DNA of 64,000 nucleotides from Seohaeicola saemankumensis (GCF_020171285.1 NZ_JAIUZI010000012.1:1-64000); one strand, 5' to 3'; positions 34,077-43,409 are shown, counted from the first letter of the stretch. Translations and numbers: made by a program. Notes: generated by a model not told the origin, from the letters alone.

Positions 34077-35084
34077 ATGCCACTCAGCACCGACCCAGGG
34101 TCGCACCAGGAAGGGTTCATTCGCCTCGCACTGGTGGCACCCTTTTTGAACTACTTGAAAGAGCGAGACATCGACCCGCGTCCGGCATTGGACAAGGTTG
34201 GCATGAGTGCCGATCAAATCAGTGACAGCAGCGTCTATGTCCATTCCGAACTCGTTTTCGGGCTCTTGAACAAGTTTTCGGATCTGTCTGGTGACAAGTA
34301 TCTCGGGCTGCGTGTTGGTGAAACCTTTGACCTTTATGGTTGGCCTCCCTTCGCGGTGGCTCTCCAATCCGCAACAACTCTCATCGAATTTCTGACCAAT
34401 TTCGTGCGCCTGGTGCCACAGGAGTCGAGTTCTGTGCGCCATAGCCTGATCGTGGAGGCCGAACGAGCAATCTACAGCGTCTCGCGACTTCAGGAGCCGG
34501 CTGTCTCCCCCGTTCAAGTCACGGGCTTTGGGGCGGCCGTCTATGTCCGGCTGTTGCAATCGGTGACCGGAAAAACCTGGGACCCCGGCCAGGTGGTGTG
34601 GGAAACGCGCTATATTGCCGGAGTGCCGCCTCGCTATGCCGGGGTCGAAACCCGGTTCATGCCCGATCCTGGCATGCAACTGAGTTTTCCGGTCGATTGG
34701 CTGTTCCGGGACGTGGTGAGGATGCCCGAGTTGTCACCACAAGGGCCGCCAACCGTGGAAGAAGAAGTAACGATAGTTGCGGCCATGCGTTCAATTTTAC
34801 GGGACAAGCTGGACGAGTCGGACCTGGGTGCGGAAACCGTCGCTGGATTGCTAGGCATCCGGGCTGACCGTTTGCTCAAGGCCTTAAAACATCATGGCAC
34901 GACCTTACCGCGCGAGATCAAGCGCCTGAAGATTGACCTTGCCCAAGAGCTTCTGCGGAGTAGCGACAAGACCGCAGCCGAAATTGGTGCGAAACTTGGA
35001 TATGCGGACAAGGCCCACTTCACGCGCTTTTTCAAGTCGCAAACCGGGATGACGCCGTCAGAGTTCCGAGCGAAGCCGTCATGA
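34077..35084 (+). CDS. AraC-family transcriptional regulator (arabinose-binding-like N-domain)
   Basis: A 335-residue AraC regulator of the type with an N-terminal PF12625-like ligand domain (LKERDIDPRPALDKVGM, GDKYLGLRVGETFDLYG). The C-terminal double HTH includes LGAETVAGLLGIRADRLLKA and KLGYADKAHFTRFFKSQTGM. ATG 34077 follows CAGGAGA; an in-frame longer start at 33984 has no ribosome site. It is divergent from the amidohydrolase gene, so it probably controls the exported-hydrolase block in response to the substrate or a product. Confidence 0.91.
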   Translation: MPLSTDPGSHQEGFIRLALVAPFLNYLKERDIDPRPALDKVGMSADQISDSSVYVHSELVFGLLNKFSDLSGDKYLGLRVGETFDLYGWPPFAVALQSATTLIEFLTNFVRLVPQESSSVRHSLIVEAERAIYSVSRLQEPAVSPVQVTGFGAAVYVRLLQSVTGKTWDPGQVVWETRYIAGVPPRYAGVETRFMPDPGMQLSFPVDWLFRDVVRMPELSPQGPPTVEEEVTIVAAMRSILRDKLDESDLGAETVAGLLGIRADRLLKALKHHGTTLPREIKRLKIDLAQELLRSSDKTAAEIGAKLGYADKAHFTRFFKSQTGMTPSEFRAKPS

Positions 35085-35423
35085 ATGTAACTAGTAGCAG
35101 CATCTGTAGCGGAGTTCTCTTTTGTTAAGGCAAACGACGAGGCCAAGATCAATTCACCAGTGAGCAGCAGCGTTGTCCTCGCTGCGGCCGTCGGTGCAGC
35201 ATGTGGCACATTTCCGGTTCCCGCCCGACCGCCCGTCGACCGCACCGCAATGTATGGTGAACATGCGCAAGAAATCCTGGGTGCGCCCACATTGTGGACC
35301 TCCTTCGCGACAGAAGCCAGTTCGATCATTCGGGGGGGGCGCCTGAAGTCAGGTTGGTGCCGCAAAACAGATCCCTTGCCATCGAACTCGTCGGAGAACT
35401 AGCCGGTCTTCTATCCTTGGGCC
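35085..35423. other. gene-free stretch
   Basis: No supported gene between the AraC gene and the tRNA-fMet terminator. Open frames here have neither ribosome sites nor recognisable products. This may be the right edge of the accessory block. Confidence 0.5.
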
Positions 35424-35462
35424 AAAAAGAAACGGCCCGAGAGAGCATGTCTCCGGGCCGTT
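35424..35462 (-). terminator. intrinsic terminator of tRNA-fMet
   Basis: On the minus strand a stem AACGGCCCG/CGGGCCGTT (arms 35431-35439 and 35454-35462) is followed by TCTTTTT, a proper rho-independent terminator 9 nt past the end of the tRNA. Confidence 0.85.
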
Positions 35463-35471
35463 CTGTGACGA

Positions 35472-35548
<77 letters not shown>

Positions 35549-35674
35549 CCAATGGGGGGTACTTAGTGGAGATTCTCAGGGACCTCAATACGCACGGCGC
35601 GGGTTTTTGCCCTCTACATGACATTTTTTTGTTACCTTCACCGCGCCCAACTGATGCCATGTTTTTCCTGTTGA

Positions 35675-37453
35675 ATGTGGCGCAGCGTGTCTGCAGGGGC
35701 ACAGTTCACAAAAGACAATGACCCCGGTTCGCAGAAGTCGGGGCAAGAGTGTTGGTTTGGGGCCGTCTCCTCGGTCAGATTAGGACCAGCCAGATCGTAT
35801 GAGGCGGTTGTGTTGAAGCGGTATTCGGACAGTTCGAACCTCGTTGATGGCGTCCATGGCTGGCCAGCGCACTCCGGCGAACCGCCGTTTATCTGTGTTG
35901 ATCTGGACGCGGGACAGCCGCGGTTCAAGGGGCAAGCCAACTGTGAACTGGGCAGCCCCATACGCAACCCGGCCACGGGTCAGGACGAAGGCGTGTTTGC
36001 CCGGTGGCATTGGTGCGGTGACAGGCTCACGGCGCATGTCGATCCGCTGGGTTTTTTCAGCCTGTTCTACTGGGTCAGCGGCAATCGCCTGCTGCTGTCG
36101 CCTTCGATCCTGCAACTGATCGCGATGGGTGCAGACTGTGACCCCGATGACCGCGCGCTTAGCGTGTTTTACCGGCTGGGCCTGTTCCTGAACGAGGATA
36201 CGCCGTTTCGCAACATCAAGGTGCTGCCGCCCGGCGGCCGTCTGGAATGGCACAATGGCGCCACCCTGGTTCATCGCGCCGACTGGCCGGTCTCCGAGCA
36301 GCCCGTCAAGAGGGATGCCGCAATCGACGGTATTATTGAGCTGCCGCGCGATGCCCTGCGCAACATGCTGGCGACCGATCCCGGTGATACCGTCCTGCCG
36401 CTGAGCGGCGGGAGGGATTCGCGCCATATCCTGCTCGATCTTGATTATCTAGACGCGCCTCCGGTCGCCTGCGCCACTTTCCAGCAACCGTCGCACCAGC
36501 TCAACAGCGAGGCCAGCGCGGCGCGTGCGATCTGCGAACGGCTGGGCGTGACCCATCATATTCTGGACCGTCCGCGACCAGCGAGCCGCGACATCCTGCG
36601 GTGCCATGCGATGACCAGCCTGTGCTCGGACGAGCATGTGCAGATGATGCCCATGCATGATTTCCTTGGCAGCCGACCGTGGACGGTGATGGACGGGATC
36701 GGCGGAGACATTCTGACCAACCCTGACGATTCCGCCGAAGACCACTACCACCGTGCCCAGGCCGGCGATTTCCGGGCGATTGCCACCGCGATGATGGACG
36801 GCCACGCAGGGATCCTGACCAAACCCGGCTACGATGGCGGCCCTGGTGCCCTGTTCTCGCCCGATACCCGCGATATGGCCACGCAGTATCTGACGGAAAC
36901 GATTGCCGCTTATGGCGACGCGCCCGATCCCTATCAGAGCTTTTGGTTCTGGCACCGGACCCGGCGCGAAATCGGTTTCGTTCCCTCGGCCCTGTTTGCG
37001 TCGGCCAGCGCCGTGATGTGCCCCTATCTGGACACGAGATTCGTTCAGTTTTGTTTGTCCCTGCCATATGACGTCACACGGGACCAGCAATTGCACAACG
37101 CGGCTATCGCCCGCGCCTATCCGCAGGTGGCCGATGTCGCCTACGGCAATTCCTTTGCCGCGCCGCCGCCGGCGCGGGTGTCGATCGCGGCCAAGCTGGA
37201 GCGGGCGATTGGAGGCATCAGCACCTTGCTCGCCTTGCAGCCCGACCACCCGCTGGCCGAGATTAGGCGGTTTCTGTGCGGATCGAGGATGCTGCACCGC
37301 CGCCCCGCCGAAGTGTTCCAGATGTATTCCCTGATGCTGTCGGGTATGAATGCCGAATTTGCCCGGCACATTCTGCAACTGTCTGCACAATTTGCGAAGC
37401 AGTCCACACAGAACCAGGTCACCCGCAGCTATGAACCGGAAACAACGTCATGA
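35675..37453 (+). CDS. asparagine synthetase-like protein lacking the glutaminase cysteine
   Basis: Up to 592 residues. The N-terminal part resembles the class-II glutamine amidotransferase half of asparagine synthetase (FARWHWCGDRLTAHVDPLGF, LLLSPSILQL, LPPGGRLEW) but lacks the initial catalytic Cys2. The C-terminal synthetase domain has the PP-loop VLPLSGGRDSRHILLD. It probably adenylates a carboxylate and forms an amide or related bond. ATG 35675 has no ribosome site; GTG 35810, behind GAGG, is the likelier start and trims 45 residues. Its stop overlaps the next gene as ATGA. Confidence 0.82.
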   Translation: MWRSVSAGAQFTKDNDPGSQKSGQECWFGAVSSVRLGPARSYEAVVLKRYSDSSNLVDGVHGWPAHSGEPPFICVDLDAGQPRFKGQANCELGSPIRNPATGQDEGVFARWHWCGDRLTAHVDPLGFFSLFYWVSGNRLLLSPSILQLIAMGADCDPDDRALSVFYRLGLFLNEDTPFRNIKVLPPGGRLEWHNGATLVHRADWPVSEQPVKRDAAIDGIIELPRDALRNMLATDPGDTVLPLSGGRDSRHILLDLDYLDAPPVACATFQQPSHQLNSEASAARAICERLGVTHHILDRPRPASRDILRCHAMTSLCSDEHVQMMPMHDFLGSRPWTVMDGIGGDILTNPDDSAEDHYHRAQAGDFRAIATAMMDGHAGILTKPGYDGGPGALFSPDTRDMATQYLTETIAAYGDAPDPYQSFWFWHRTRREIGFVPSALFASASAVMCPYLDTRFVQFCLSLPYDVTRDQQLHNAAIARAYPQVADVAYGNSFAAPPPARVSIAAKLERAIGGISTLLALQPDHPLAEIRRFLCGSRMLHRRPAEVFQMYSLMLSGMNAEFARHILQLSAQFAKQSTQNQVTRSYEPETTS

Positions 37454-38583
37454 CTGTTGACCGCCTGCACCTGCTGTCTGCTCGGCTGGCGTCATTCCTG
37501 AGGCGCAATCGCAGCAACTGGGCGGCGCGCCGGCACGCGCGGCCGTTTTCCGGCCAGACCAGCCGCCGTGTGCTGATCGTCGGTCTGCCGGAACGTATTC
37601 CGCAGAGCCAGTTGCACCCGTTTCACTATTACGCGGACCAGATCCGCCGCCACCATGACGCCGAGATCCGCGAGATCACGCCTGAACGCTACCTGGCCCG
37701 CGATATGCCCGGTCTTGATGGCGCGACCAGTGTCTGTTTCCAGACCAATTTCGATGTCTCACAATCGGAACTGGTGGATATGGTTGCGACGCTGCGCCGC
37801 CGCAATCCCGCGGCCCGGCTGGTATATCTCGACTGGTTCGCACCGACCGATCTGCGGCTGGCCGAGCGGATGGACCCGCTGGCCGATCTCTACGTCAAGA
37901 AGCACGTTTTGCGGGACCGGTCGCAATATGGCCAACCGACACTGGGCGACACCAATCTGACCGATTACTACAGCCGTCGGTTCGACCTGAATATGCCCGA
38001 GACCCGGTTCCCTATCCCGGCCGGGTTTCTTGACAAACTGCTGATCGGCCCGTCCTTTGCCACCGCAGATTTCATGATCGACACCTTTGCCGGTGCCGCG
38101 CCGCTGAGCGCGCCGGAACGGCCCTTTGATATCCACGCCCGTCTGGCCGTGCAGGGCACGGATTGGTATCAGGCCATGCGCAGCGAAAGCCTGCAGGCTT
38201 TGCAATCCATGTCCGGGTTGAACGTGCTTACTGAGACTGGTGTCGGACTGGTCCAGTACCTGCACGAATTGCAGTCCTCGAAGATCTGTTTCAGCCCCTT
38301 TGGCTATGGCGAGGTCTGCTGGCGCGACTACGAAGCCATCGCCAACGGTGCCGTCCTGCTAAAACCGGACATGTCCCATATCGAAACCCGGCCGGACATC
38401 TTTGTGCCGGGCGAAACCTATATGCCGGTGAAATGGGACCTGTCTGATTTCGCCGAAAAGGTCGATCTGCTGCTGTCCGATGATGCCCTGCGTCGGCGGC
38501 TCACCACGCAGGCGTTCGGGGTGCTGCACGATTACATCGCGCAGGCCCGTTTCGTCGACCAGATGGCCCGCGTATTTGCCTGA
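37450..38583 (+). CDS. glycosyltransferase-like protein
   Basis: A 377-residue protein without signal peptide or membrane segments. The C-terminal half resembles GT-B/exostosin-like glycosyltransferases: KICFSPFGYGEVCWRDYEAI, GAVLLKPDMSHIETRPDIF and KWDLSDFAEKVDLLLSDDALRRRL. The N-terminal half has a Rossmann-like start (RRVLIVGLPERIPQSQLHPF). It overlaps the asparagine-synthetase-like gene, and the two are surely cotranscribed. Together they may decorate a cell-surface glycan or make an amidated sugar product. The donor and acceptor are unknown. Confidence 0.75.
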   Translation: MTVDRLHLLSARLASFLRRNRSNWAARRHARPFSGQTSRRVLIVGLPERIPQSQLHPFHYYADQIRRHHDAEIREITPERYLARDMPGLDGATSVCFQTNFDVSQSELVDMVATLRRRNPAARLVYLDWFAPTDLRLAERMDPLADLYVKKHVLRDRSQYGQPTLGDTNLTDYYSRRFDLNMPETRFPIPAGFLDKLLIGPSFATADFMIDTFAGAAPLSAPERPFDIHARLAVQGTDWYQAMRSESLQALQSMSGLNVLTETGVGLVQYLHELQSSKICFSPFGYGEVCWRDYEAIANGAVLLKPDMSHIETRPDIFVPGETYMPVKWDLSDFAEKVDLLLSDDALRRRLTTQAFGVLHDYIAQARFVDQMARVFA

Positions 38584-38681
38584 CCAAGGCGTTCCCGTCA
38601 TTGCCTGAAACACCCCTTGGCATCATTGGTTCGAGAGCGCAGGGGCACGGCATGGGCAATAATAGGAAGTACCGAACTGTC

Positions 38682-39170
38682 CTAAGGTCGCATCAGTCTG
38701 AATCGCCGGAAGGTTTTGCCGCCCACCTCGCGTGGGGCGGTCTCTTTGAATCCCAGCCGCAGGACGGCCTTGGCATTCTCCCGGCCGGGCGGCAGCAGAA
38801 TTGTGATCTCTGGCAACCCCATTTCTCCGAACGCGCGCGCCAGCACCCGGTCAAGGATCCGTCGTCCCCAGCCCCAGAAATCGGGGTGCAGAACCAATGC
38901 GAAATCCGCGTCCCATTGTTCGGGTTGCAGCCCGCCCCAGCCGGCGAACCGGCCGCCGATCACAAAGGCCCAGGGGCCATAGCCGTGGATGTCCCACAAC
39001 GCCTGTTTTGCCGCAAGAAAGGCGCGGCAATCCTCTTTGGAGAATTCTGTGGTGAGTAATGGCAGATGCCGCCCAACCGCCGGGGTGTTCATCAGCGTGA
39101 TGATGTCATCTTTGGCCACGTCTGCTAGAGAAACAAACTCCAGATCGTTCAAGCCATTTGCCGATACCAT
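38682..39170 (-). CDS. GNAT-family N-acetyltransferase
   Basis: A 162-residue GNAT protein of the RimJ/RimL-like acetyltransferase_3 type. It has the core beta strands WAFVIGGRFAGWGGLQPE, the acetyl-CoA loop region LHPDFWGWGRRILDRVLA (a degenerate Q/RxxGxG/A) and the late ENAKAVLRLGFKETAPREV. The acceptor is unknown. It is a single gene, convergent with the glycosyltransferase-like gene. Confidence 0.85.
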   Translation of the reverse strand: MVSANGLNDLEFVSLADVAKDDIITLMNTPAVGRHLPLLTTEFSKEDCRAFLAAKQALWDIHGYGPWAFVIGGRFAGWGGLQPEQWDADFALVLHPDFWGWGRRILDRVLARAFGEMGLPEITILLPPGRENAKAVLRLGFKETAPREVGGKTFRRFRLMRP

Positions 39171-39281
39171 GGTTTGTTCCGCGTCCCAATTGCTGGGGGT
39201 CGGCTACACCGACTGTCGGCCATGGTCCAAACACGATCGCTTGATCCGTCTGCGTGCGCCTGCTTTTACCGGCATTCCCGG

Positions 39282-39500
39282 TCACCCAAAATGTTTTTGA
39301 TACAGGGCTAGCAACGTGGGGAAGTGTGCGCATGTCTGCAAGTCCAGACCTTCGATCGCGATCACTGCCTGAACGAACTGGCGGGCAGATAGTTGTTTCT
39401 GGTCAAGCAGGTGTTCCCGGTCGGCAGGGAAGAGACAGTAGCCGAATTCGTTGCAGGCTGCAGACAGGAAAGATCCGCGTTGTTTTTTGACGTTGTCCAA
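39282..39500 (-). CDS. hypothetical small protein
   Basis: A 72-residue frame with TTG start preceded by AGGAG. I recognise no family. The composition is protein-like, with mixed charged and hydrophobic residues (LSARQFVQAVIAIEGLDLQT), unlike the arginine/proline-rich shadow frames of the window. It follows the arsP terminator-like hairpin on the same strand. It may be real, but no motif confirms it. Confidence 0.4.
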   Translation of the reverse strand: MDNVKKQRGSFLSAACNEFGYCLFPADREHLLDQKQLSARQFVQAVIAIEGLDLQTCAHFPTLLALYQKHFG

Positions 39501-39582
39501 CGCGTGGCTCCTGTGTTGCGAACAGTACTCAGCGACGAAAGCCTCCTATTTCGGACAGGTCTGCCATGTCAAATCGGCGACA

Positions 39583-39617
39583 ATCGCACCAGCGGCGTTA
39601 GTGCGCGCTGGTGCGAT
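39583..39617 (-). terminator. hairpin downstream of arsP
   Basis: Perfect 11 bp arms (39583-39593 ATCGCACCAGC, 39607-39617 GCTGGTGCGAT) 35 bp behind the arsP stop. There is no strong T run behind it on the minus strand, so termination may be weak or assisted. Confidence 0.6.
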
Positions 39618-39651
39618 CCGTTGTTCCGCCGGTGGCGAAGGGGCCGTCAAC

Positions 39652-40701
39652 TCAGACCGCCTGCCACAACTGGTAGAGCAACCCGATGGCAAATGCACCG
39701 CTGAGAGACAGGACGATATACAGCCCGAAGACCCTTGGTTTGACCAGCGCCCAGACCGCGACCGCGGCGGGCAGAGAGGTGACACCCCCGGCGACGAGAA
39801 ACGCCAGACCGGCACCGGGCGCCATGCCCTGTTCGATCAGCCCGCCGACCAGCGGAAGCGCCGCGTAGCCGTTGAGATAGGCCGGTACGCCCACCACCGT
39901 GGCCAGGGCGATCGGGGCCAGCCCGGTGCCGCCCAGCAGTGCGGTAATGGTTTCGGCCGGGATCCATGCCAGCATCAGGCTTTCCAGCACAAAGGCCAGG
40001 GTCAGCCATTTGCCGAGGAACAGCGTGGTTTTCCAGGCTTCGCGCGCGAATTTGTTGCGACGCTCCGCGTCGGTCCAGAATTTCCAGACGACCTCTTGCG
40101 GCGCGCGGATTTTCGACCCGCCACAACCGCCGTTTCCGATGCCTTCGCGCAGCGGGTCGGTCAACGCGCCGCCGCGTGACATCAGGTGAACGACGATACC
40201 CCCAAACATGCCCAGACCGAGGGCGGCCAGCGTCTTGGCCACGGCGAATTCCAGGTCGAGCACGCCCGTCGTAAGCAGGAACATCGACGGATCCATAACA
40301 GGTGAGGCCAGCCAGAAGGCCATGACGGCAGACAGCGGAACGCCCATGGCCAGCAGAGCCGCGATCAACGGGATCACACCGCAAGAACAGAACGGCGACA
40401 GCCCGCCCGCCAACGCGGCGAGACCGATCATCAGAAGGGGAGAACCCGTGAACGCCCGCGCGATCAGGTTGTCGGCACCGGTTGCGCCGGCCCATGCGGC
40501 GATGGCAATGGACAAAAGCAGAAAGGGCGCAGTATTGCGGAGTGCGGCTAGCGTGAACATCAGGCTTTCCTCGGCCTGAGCGCTGTCAAAGATCGCCAGA
40601 ACGACCAGAATGGCGGCCGAGGCCAGCCAAACGCGGTGATCCTTCCACAGTGTCTTGACCACCGATTGAGGGGTGAAGCTGGATGGTGTTGTGTCTGTCA
40701 T
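39652..40701 (-). CDS. arsP: ArsP-type permease (organoarsenical efflux)
   Basis: A 349-residue permease of the SO_0444/ArsP family, with about eight hydrophobic segments. The conserved LSPFCSCGVIPLIAALL in an early segment carries the family's cysteine pair. Later come ASPVMDPSMF and VGVPAYLNGYAALPLVGGL. ArsP exports trivalent methyl- and aromatic arsenicals. The start ATG 40701 follows GGAGATTTG; an upstream in-frame TTG is possible. It is last of the arsenic genes, 55 bp after arsR. Confidence 0.88.
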   Translation of the reverse strand: MTDTTPSSFTPQSVVKTLWKDHRVWLASAAILVVLAIFDSAQAEESLMFTLAALRNTAPFLLLSIAIAAWAGATGADNLIARAFTGSPLLMIGLAALAGGLSPFCSCGVIPLIAALLAMGVPLSAVMAFWLASPVMDPSMFLLTTGVLDLEFAVAKTLAALGLGMFGGIVVHLMSRGGALTDPLREGIGNGGCGGSKIRAPQEVVWKFWTDAERRNKFAREAWKTTLFLGKWLTLAFVLESLMLAWIPAETITALLGGTGLAPIALATVVGVPAYLNGYAALPLVGGLIEQGMAPGAGLAFLVAGGVTSLPAAVAVWALVKPRVFGLYIVLSLSGAFAIGLLYQLWQAV

Positions 40702-40756
40702 CACCAAATCTCCGGAATATTGGTTGTTTCGGGCGGCAAAAAAGAAGGCCGGTGTA

Positions 40757-41071
40757 TCATGCAGCGGTGTCCCGAGAGGCGTCGAGACCGGCGCAGCATT
40801 CGGAACTGAGAAAGGTCAGAATTCGGTTCATTGCAGGGTAGTCGGCCTTGTTGAACACCTCGCGGCCTTGTTTTTCCTGGATCACCAAACCAGCATCGAC
40901 CAGCGTCGACAGATGGTGCGCCAATGTGGAGGGGGCAAGGCCGAGGTGCTGGCCGATGTCACCGACCCGCAAGCCGTCGTCGCCGGCTTTGACCAGCAAG
41001 CGAAAGATCGACAGACGCGCCTCGTGGCCAAGCGAGGCGAGGGCGCGGGCGTATTGGGTTTCCTGTGTCAT
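40757..41071 (-). CDS. arsR: ArsR-family metalloregulator
   Basis: A 104-residue ArsR/SmtB repressor with winged HTH (VGDIGQHLGLAPSTLAHHLS, TLVDAGLVIQEKQGREVF). A vicinal cysteine pair near the C-terminus (SSECCAG) is a plausible As(III) site, unlike the classic alpha-3 CVC type, so it belongs to the C-terminal-cysteine ArsR class. An AT-rich inverted repeat immediately precedes it. It should release arsP (and perhaps itself) when arsenite is present. Confidence 0.91.
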   Translation of the reverse strand: MTQETQYARALASLGHEARLSIFRLLVKAGDDGLRVGDIGQHLGLAPSTLAHHLSTLVDAGLVIQEKQGREVFNKADYPAMNRILTFLSSECCAGLDASRDTAA

Positions 41072-41100
41072 GACGACAAAATAACTATAAAACTAGTTTT
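41072..41100. promoter_or_regulatory. AT-rich inverted repeat, candidate ArsR operator
   Basis: Just upstream of arsR: GACAAAA and TTTTGTC enclose an imperfect AT-rich centre with AAAACTAGTTTT (41090-41101). Its AT-richness stands out in this GC-rich genome. Position between the acr3 stop and the arsR start suits autoregulation. Confidence 0.6.
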
Positions 41101-41121
41101 GTCAATCCTTTCGTTGCCGGC

Positions 41122-42129
41122 TCAGGCAAAGCGGGCACGCGTGCGGTTGGCAAAGGCGACCAGCGACAGCATGACCGGCACTTCGACCAGCACGCCGACG
41201 ACGGTGGCCAGCGCCGCACCGGAGTTTAGGCCGAACAGGCTGATGGCGACAGCGACGGCGAGTTCGAAAAAGTTCGAGGTCCCGATCAGCGCGCAAGGCG
41301 CGGCAATGCGATGCGGCACCTTCAGCGCGAAGGCGGCGGCATAGGCAACCGCGAAAATGCCGTAGGACTGGATGATGATCGGCACCGCGATCAGGGCGAT
41401 GACCTGCGGGCGGTCGAGGATCACCTGGCCCTGCAACCCGAACAGGATCACAACGGTGGCGATCAGGCCGATCACCGACCAGGGTTTGACCCGGGCCTGA
41501 AAGGCGTCGACCCGGTCGGGCGTGCCCAGCCGCGCGCGGGTCCAGGCCCCGGCGGCCAGCGGCAGCGCGACGAACAGGACGACGGACAGGACCAGGGTTT
41601 CCCATGGCACGGTGATGTCGGTTACGCCCAGCAGGAAGGCAACGATCGGGGCAAAGGCAAAGACCATGACCACGTCATTCACCGAGACCTGCAGCAGGGT
41701 ATAGCTTTCGTCGCCGCGCGTCAGTTGCGACCAGACGAACACCATTGCGGTACAGGGGGCCGCGCCCAGCAGGATCAGCCCGGCGATATATTGCTGTGCG
41801 TCCGCGGGCGCGATCAGGTCGGCGAACACGCCTTCGAAAAACAGAACGGCAAGGGCCGCCATGGTAAAGGGTTTGATCAGCCAGTTAACGATCAGCGTTA
41901 TGGCCAGACCACGGGGTTGGCGCACCACGTTCCTGAGCGCCCCCAGGTCGACACCGACCATCATCGGATAGACCATCGCCCAGATCAGCACGGCGACGAC
42001 AAGGTTGACGTTGGCGACCTCGGCGGCGGCGACAGCGGCAACCAGCCCGGGGGCCATGACGCCAATGGCGATGCCGACGACCATCGCCAGCGCGACCCAC
42101 AGAGTTAGGTAGCGTTCAAAGATGCTCAT
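41122..42129 (-). CDS. acr3: arsenite efflux transporter Acr3
   Basis: A 335-residue inner-membrane transporter of the BASS superfamily with about ten membrane segments. The essential cysteine lies in LLGAAPCTAMVFVWSQL, and a conserved glutamate in TSNFFELAVAVAIS. It exports As(OH)3. The start overlaps the arsJ stop as ATGA, and 50 bp separate its stop from arsR. It acts on arsenite made by the ArsR-ArsC fusion. Confidence 0.95.
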   Translation of the reverse strand: MSIFERYLTLWVALAMVVGIAIGVMAPGLVAAVAAAEVANVNLVVAVLIWAMVYPMMVGVDLGALRNVVRQPRGLAITLIVNWLIKPFTMAALAVLFFEGVFADLIAPADAQQYIAGLILLGAAPCTAMVFVWSQLTRGDESYTLLQVSVNDVVMVFAFAPIVAFLLGVTDITVPWETLVLSVVLFVALPLAAGAWTRARLGTPDRVDAFQARVKPWSVIGLIATVVILFGLQGQVILDRPQVIALIAVPIIIQSYGIFAVAYAAAFALKVPHRIAAPCALIGTSNFFELAVAVAISLFGLNSGAALATVVGVLVEVPVMLSLVAFANRTRARFA

Positions 42130-43409
42130 GCGTATTCCTGTCCTTCGATATCGGGCCGCAACCGTCCGGCGGCCATGGCCGACAGCGCGACCATCGCCGC
42201 AGCCGTACCCAGTGTCAAAGCCAACCCGCCCAGTTGGTAGGTCAGGCCGGAGAGCACGGTACCGATCAGCCGGCCGCCGGCATTGGCCATGTAGTAGAAC
42301 CCCACATCCATAGTCACCCGGTCGTCACGGGTGAAGGCGAGGATCAGGTAAGAGTGCAGCGAGGAGTTCACCGCGAAGACGGCGCCAAAAGCCATCAGAC
42401 CGGCCACCAGCGTCACCGTCAGCCATGGCGCCGGTTGGGGCGATATCAGCGCCGCCAGCGTCAGTGCGGTGGGGATCGCGAACAACAGCCCGGCCCAGTT
42501 GCGGGCGGCGCGGATCAGTTCCGCCTCAGGGCGTTGAGCCGCGCGCAGGATGCGTGGGGCGGCGGCCTGTACCGCGCCATAGAGGATGATCCAGATCGCC
42601 ATGAAACTGCCGATCAGGAAAAAGGCGGCGCGGCTGCCGGCCTCTGAGCCGTCCGACAGAACGGCATAGAAATAGATCGGGATGCCGACCACGAACCAGA
42701 CATCGCGTGCGCCAAAGAGAAACACGCGGGCCGCCGCCAGCCAGTTGACGTTTGGCGACTTGGAGAATACCTCGGAAAACTTCGCGCCTTTGCGGCCCCG
42801 GGGCAGGCCGGAGGGCATCGCCAGAAGGATCGCGACAAGGATCGCTGCCAGCGCTGCGGCCATGAGGTAAAGCGCGGGTTTGAAACCGATGGTGGCCAGC
42901 AGGGTCGTACCCAGCAGGAAGCCCACCCCCTTGACCGCGTTCTTGGAGCCGGTCAGCACCGCGACCCAGCGGAACAGTCCGCCGCCCTCCTTCGGGGCCA
43001 GCAGTTTGACGGCGGATTTCGATGACGTCTTGGCCAGGTCCTTGGCCACGCCGCTGGCGCCCTGGACGGCCATGACAAAGACGACCGAGGTGCCCACCGC
43101 CCAGCCCGGATCAAGCTGAGCCAGGGCAAGCAGGGCGATCACCTGGATGCTCAGCCCGGCATAAAGCGTCGAGGTCAGCCCGAAACGCGCCGCGATCCAG
43201 CCGGCTGACAGGTTGGTGACCATGCCGGCGATTTCATAGAGCACAAAGAGATAGGCCAGCTGGATATGGCTGAAGCCCAACGTGTGGAAGTGCAGCAGCA
43301 CCAGCATCCGCAGGGCGCCATCGGTCAGCATAAAGGCCCAGTACGCGGCGGTGACGGCAACATAAGCCGACAGGCCGTCTGGCCGCTGGCCGCCAGTCGG
43401 TGGGGTCAC
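42126..43409 (-). CDS. arsJ: ArsJ, organoarsenical MFS transporter
   Basis: A 427-residue major-facilitator protein with about twelve hydrophobic segments (e.g. YLFVLYEIAGMVTNLSAGWI, VNWLAAARVFLFGARDVWFV). ArsJ exports 1-arseno-3-phosphoglycerate made by the partner glyceraldehyde-3-phosphate dehydrogenase. Identity rests on the pairing with gap and arsenic genes plus the family look (FWVGIPIYFYA-like segment). It uses GTG as start, overlapping the gap stop. Confidence 0.92.
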   Translation of the reverse strand: MTPPTGGQRPDGLSAYVAVTAAYWAFMLTDGALRMLVLLHFHTLGFSHIQLAYLFVLYEIAGMVTNLSAGWIAARFGLTSTLYAGLSIQVIALLALAQLDPGWAVGTSVVFVMAVQGASGVAKDLAKTSSKSAVKLLAPKEGGGLFRWVAVLTGSKNAVKGVGFLLGTTLLATIGFKPALYLMAAALAAILVAILLAMPSGLPRGRKGAKFSEVFSKSPNVNWLAAARVFLFGARDVWFVVGIPIYFYAVLSDGSEAGSRAAFFLIGSFMAIWIILYGAVQAAAPRILRAAQRPEAELIRAARNWAGLLFAIPTALTLAALISPQPAPWLTVTLVAGLMAFGAVFAVNSSLHSYLILAFTRDDRVTMDVGFYYMANAGGRLIGTVLSGLTYQLGGLALTLGTAAAMVALSAMAAGRLRPDIEGQEYA

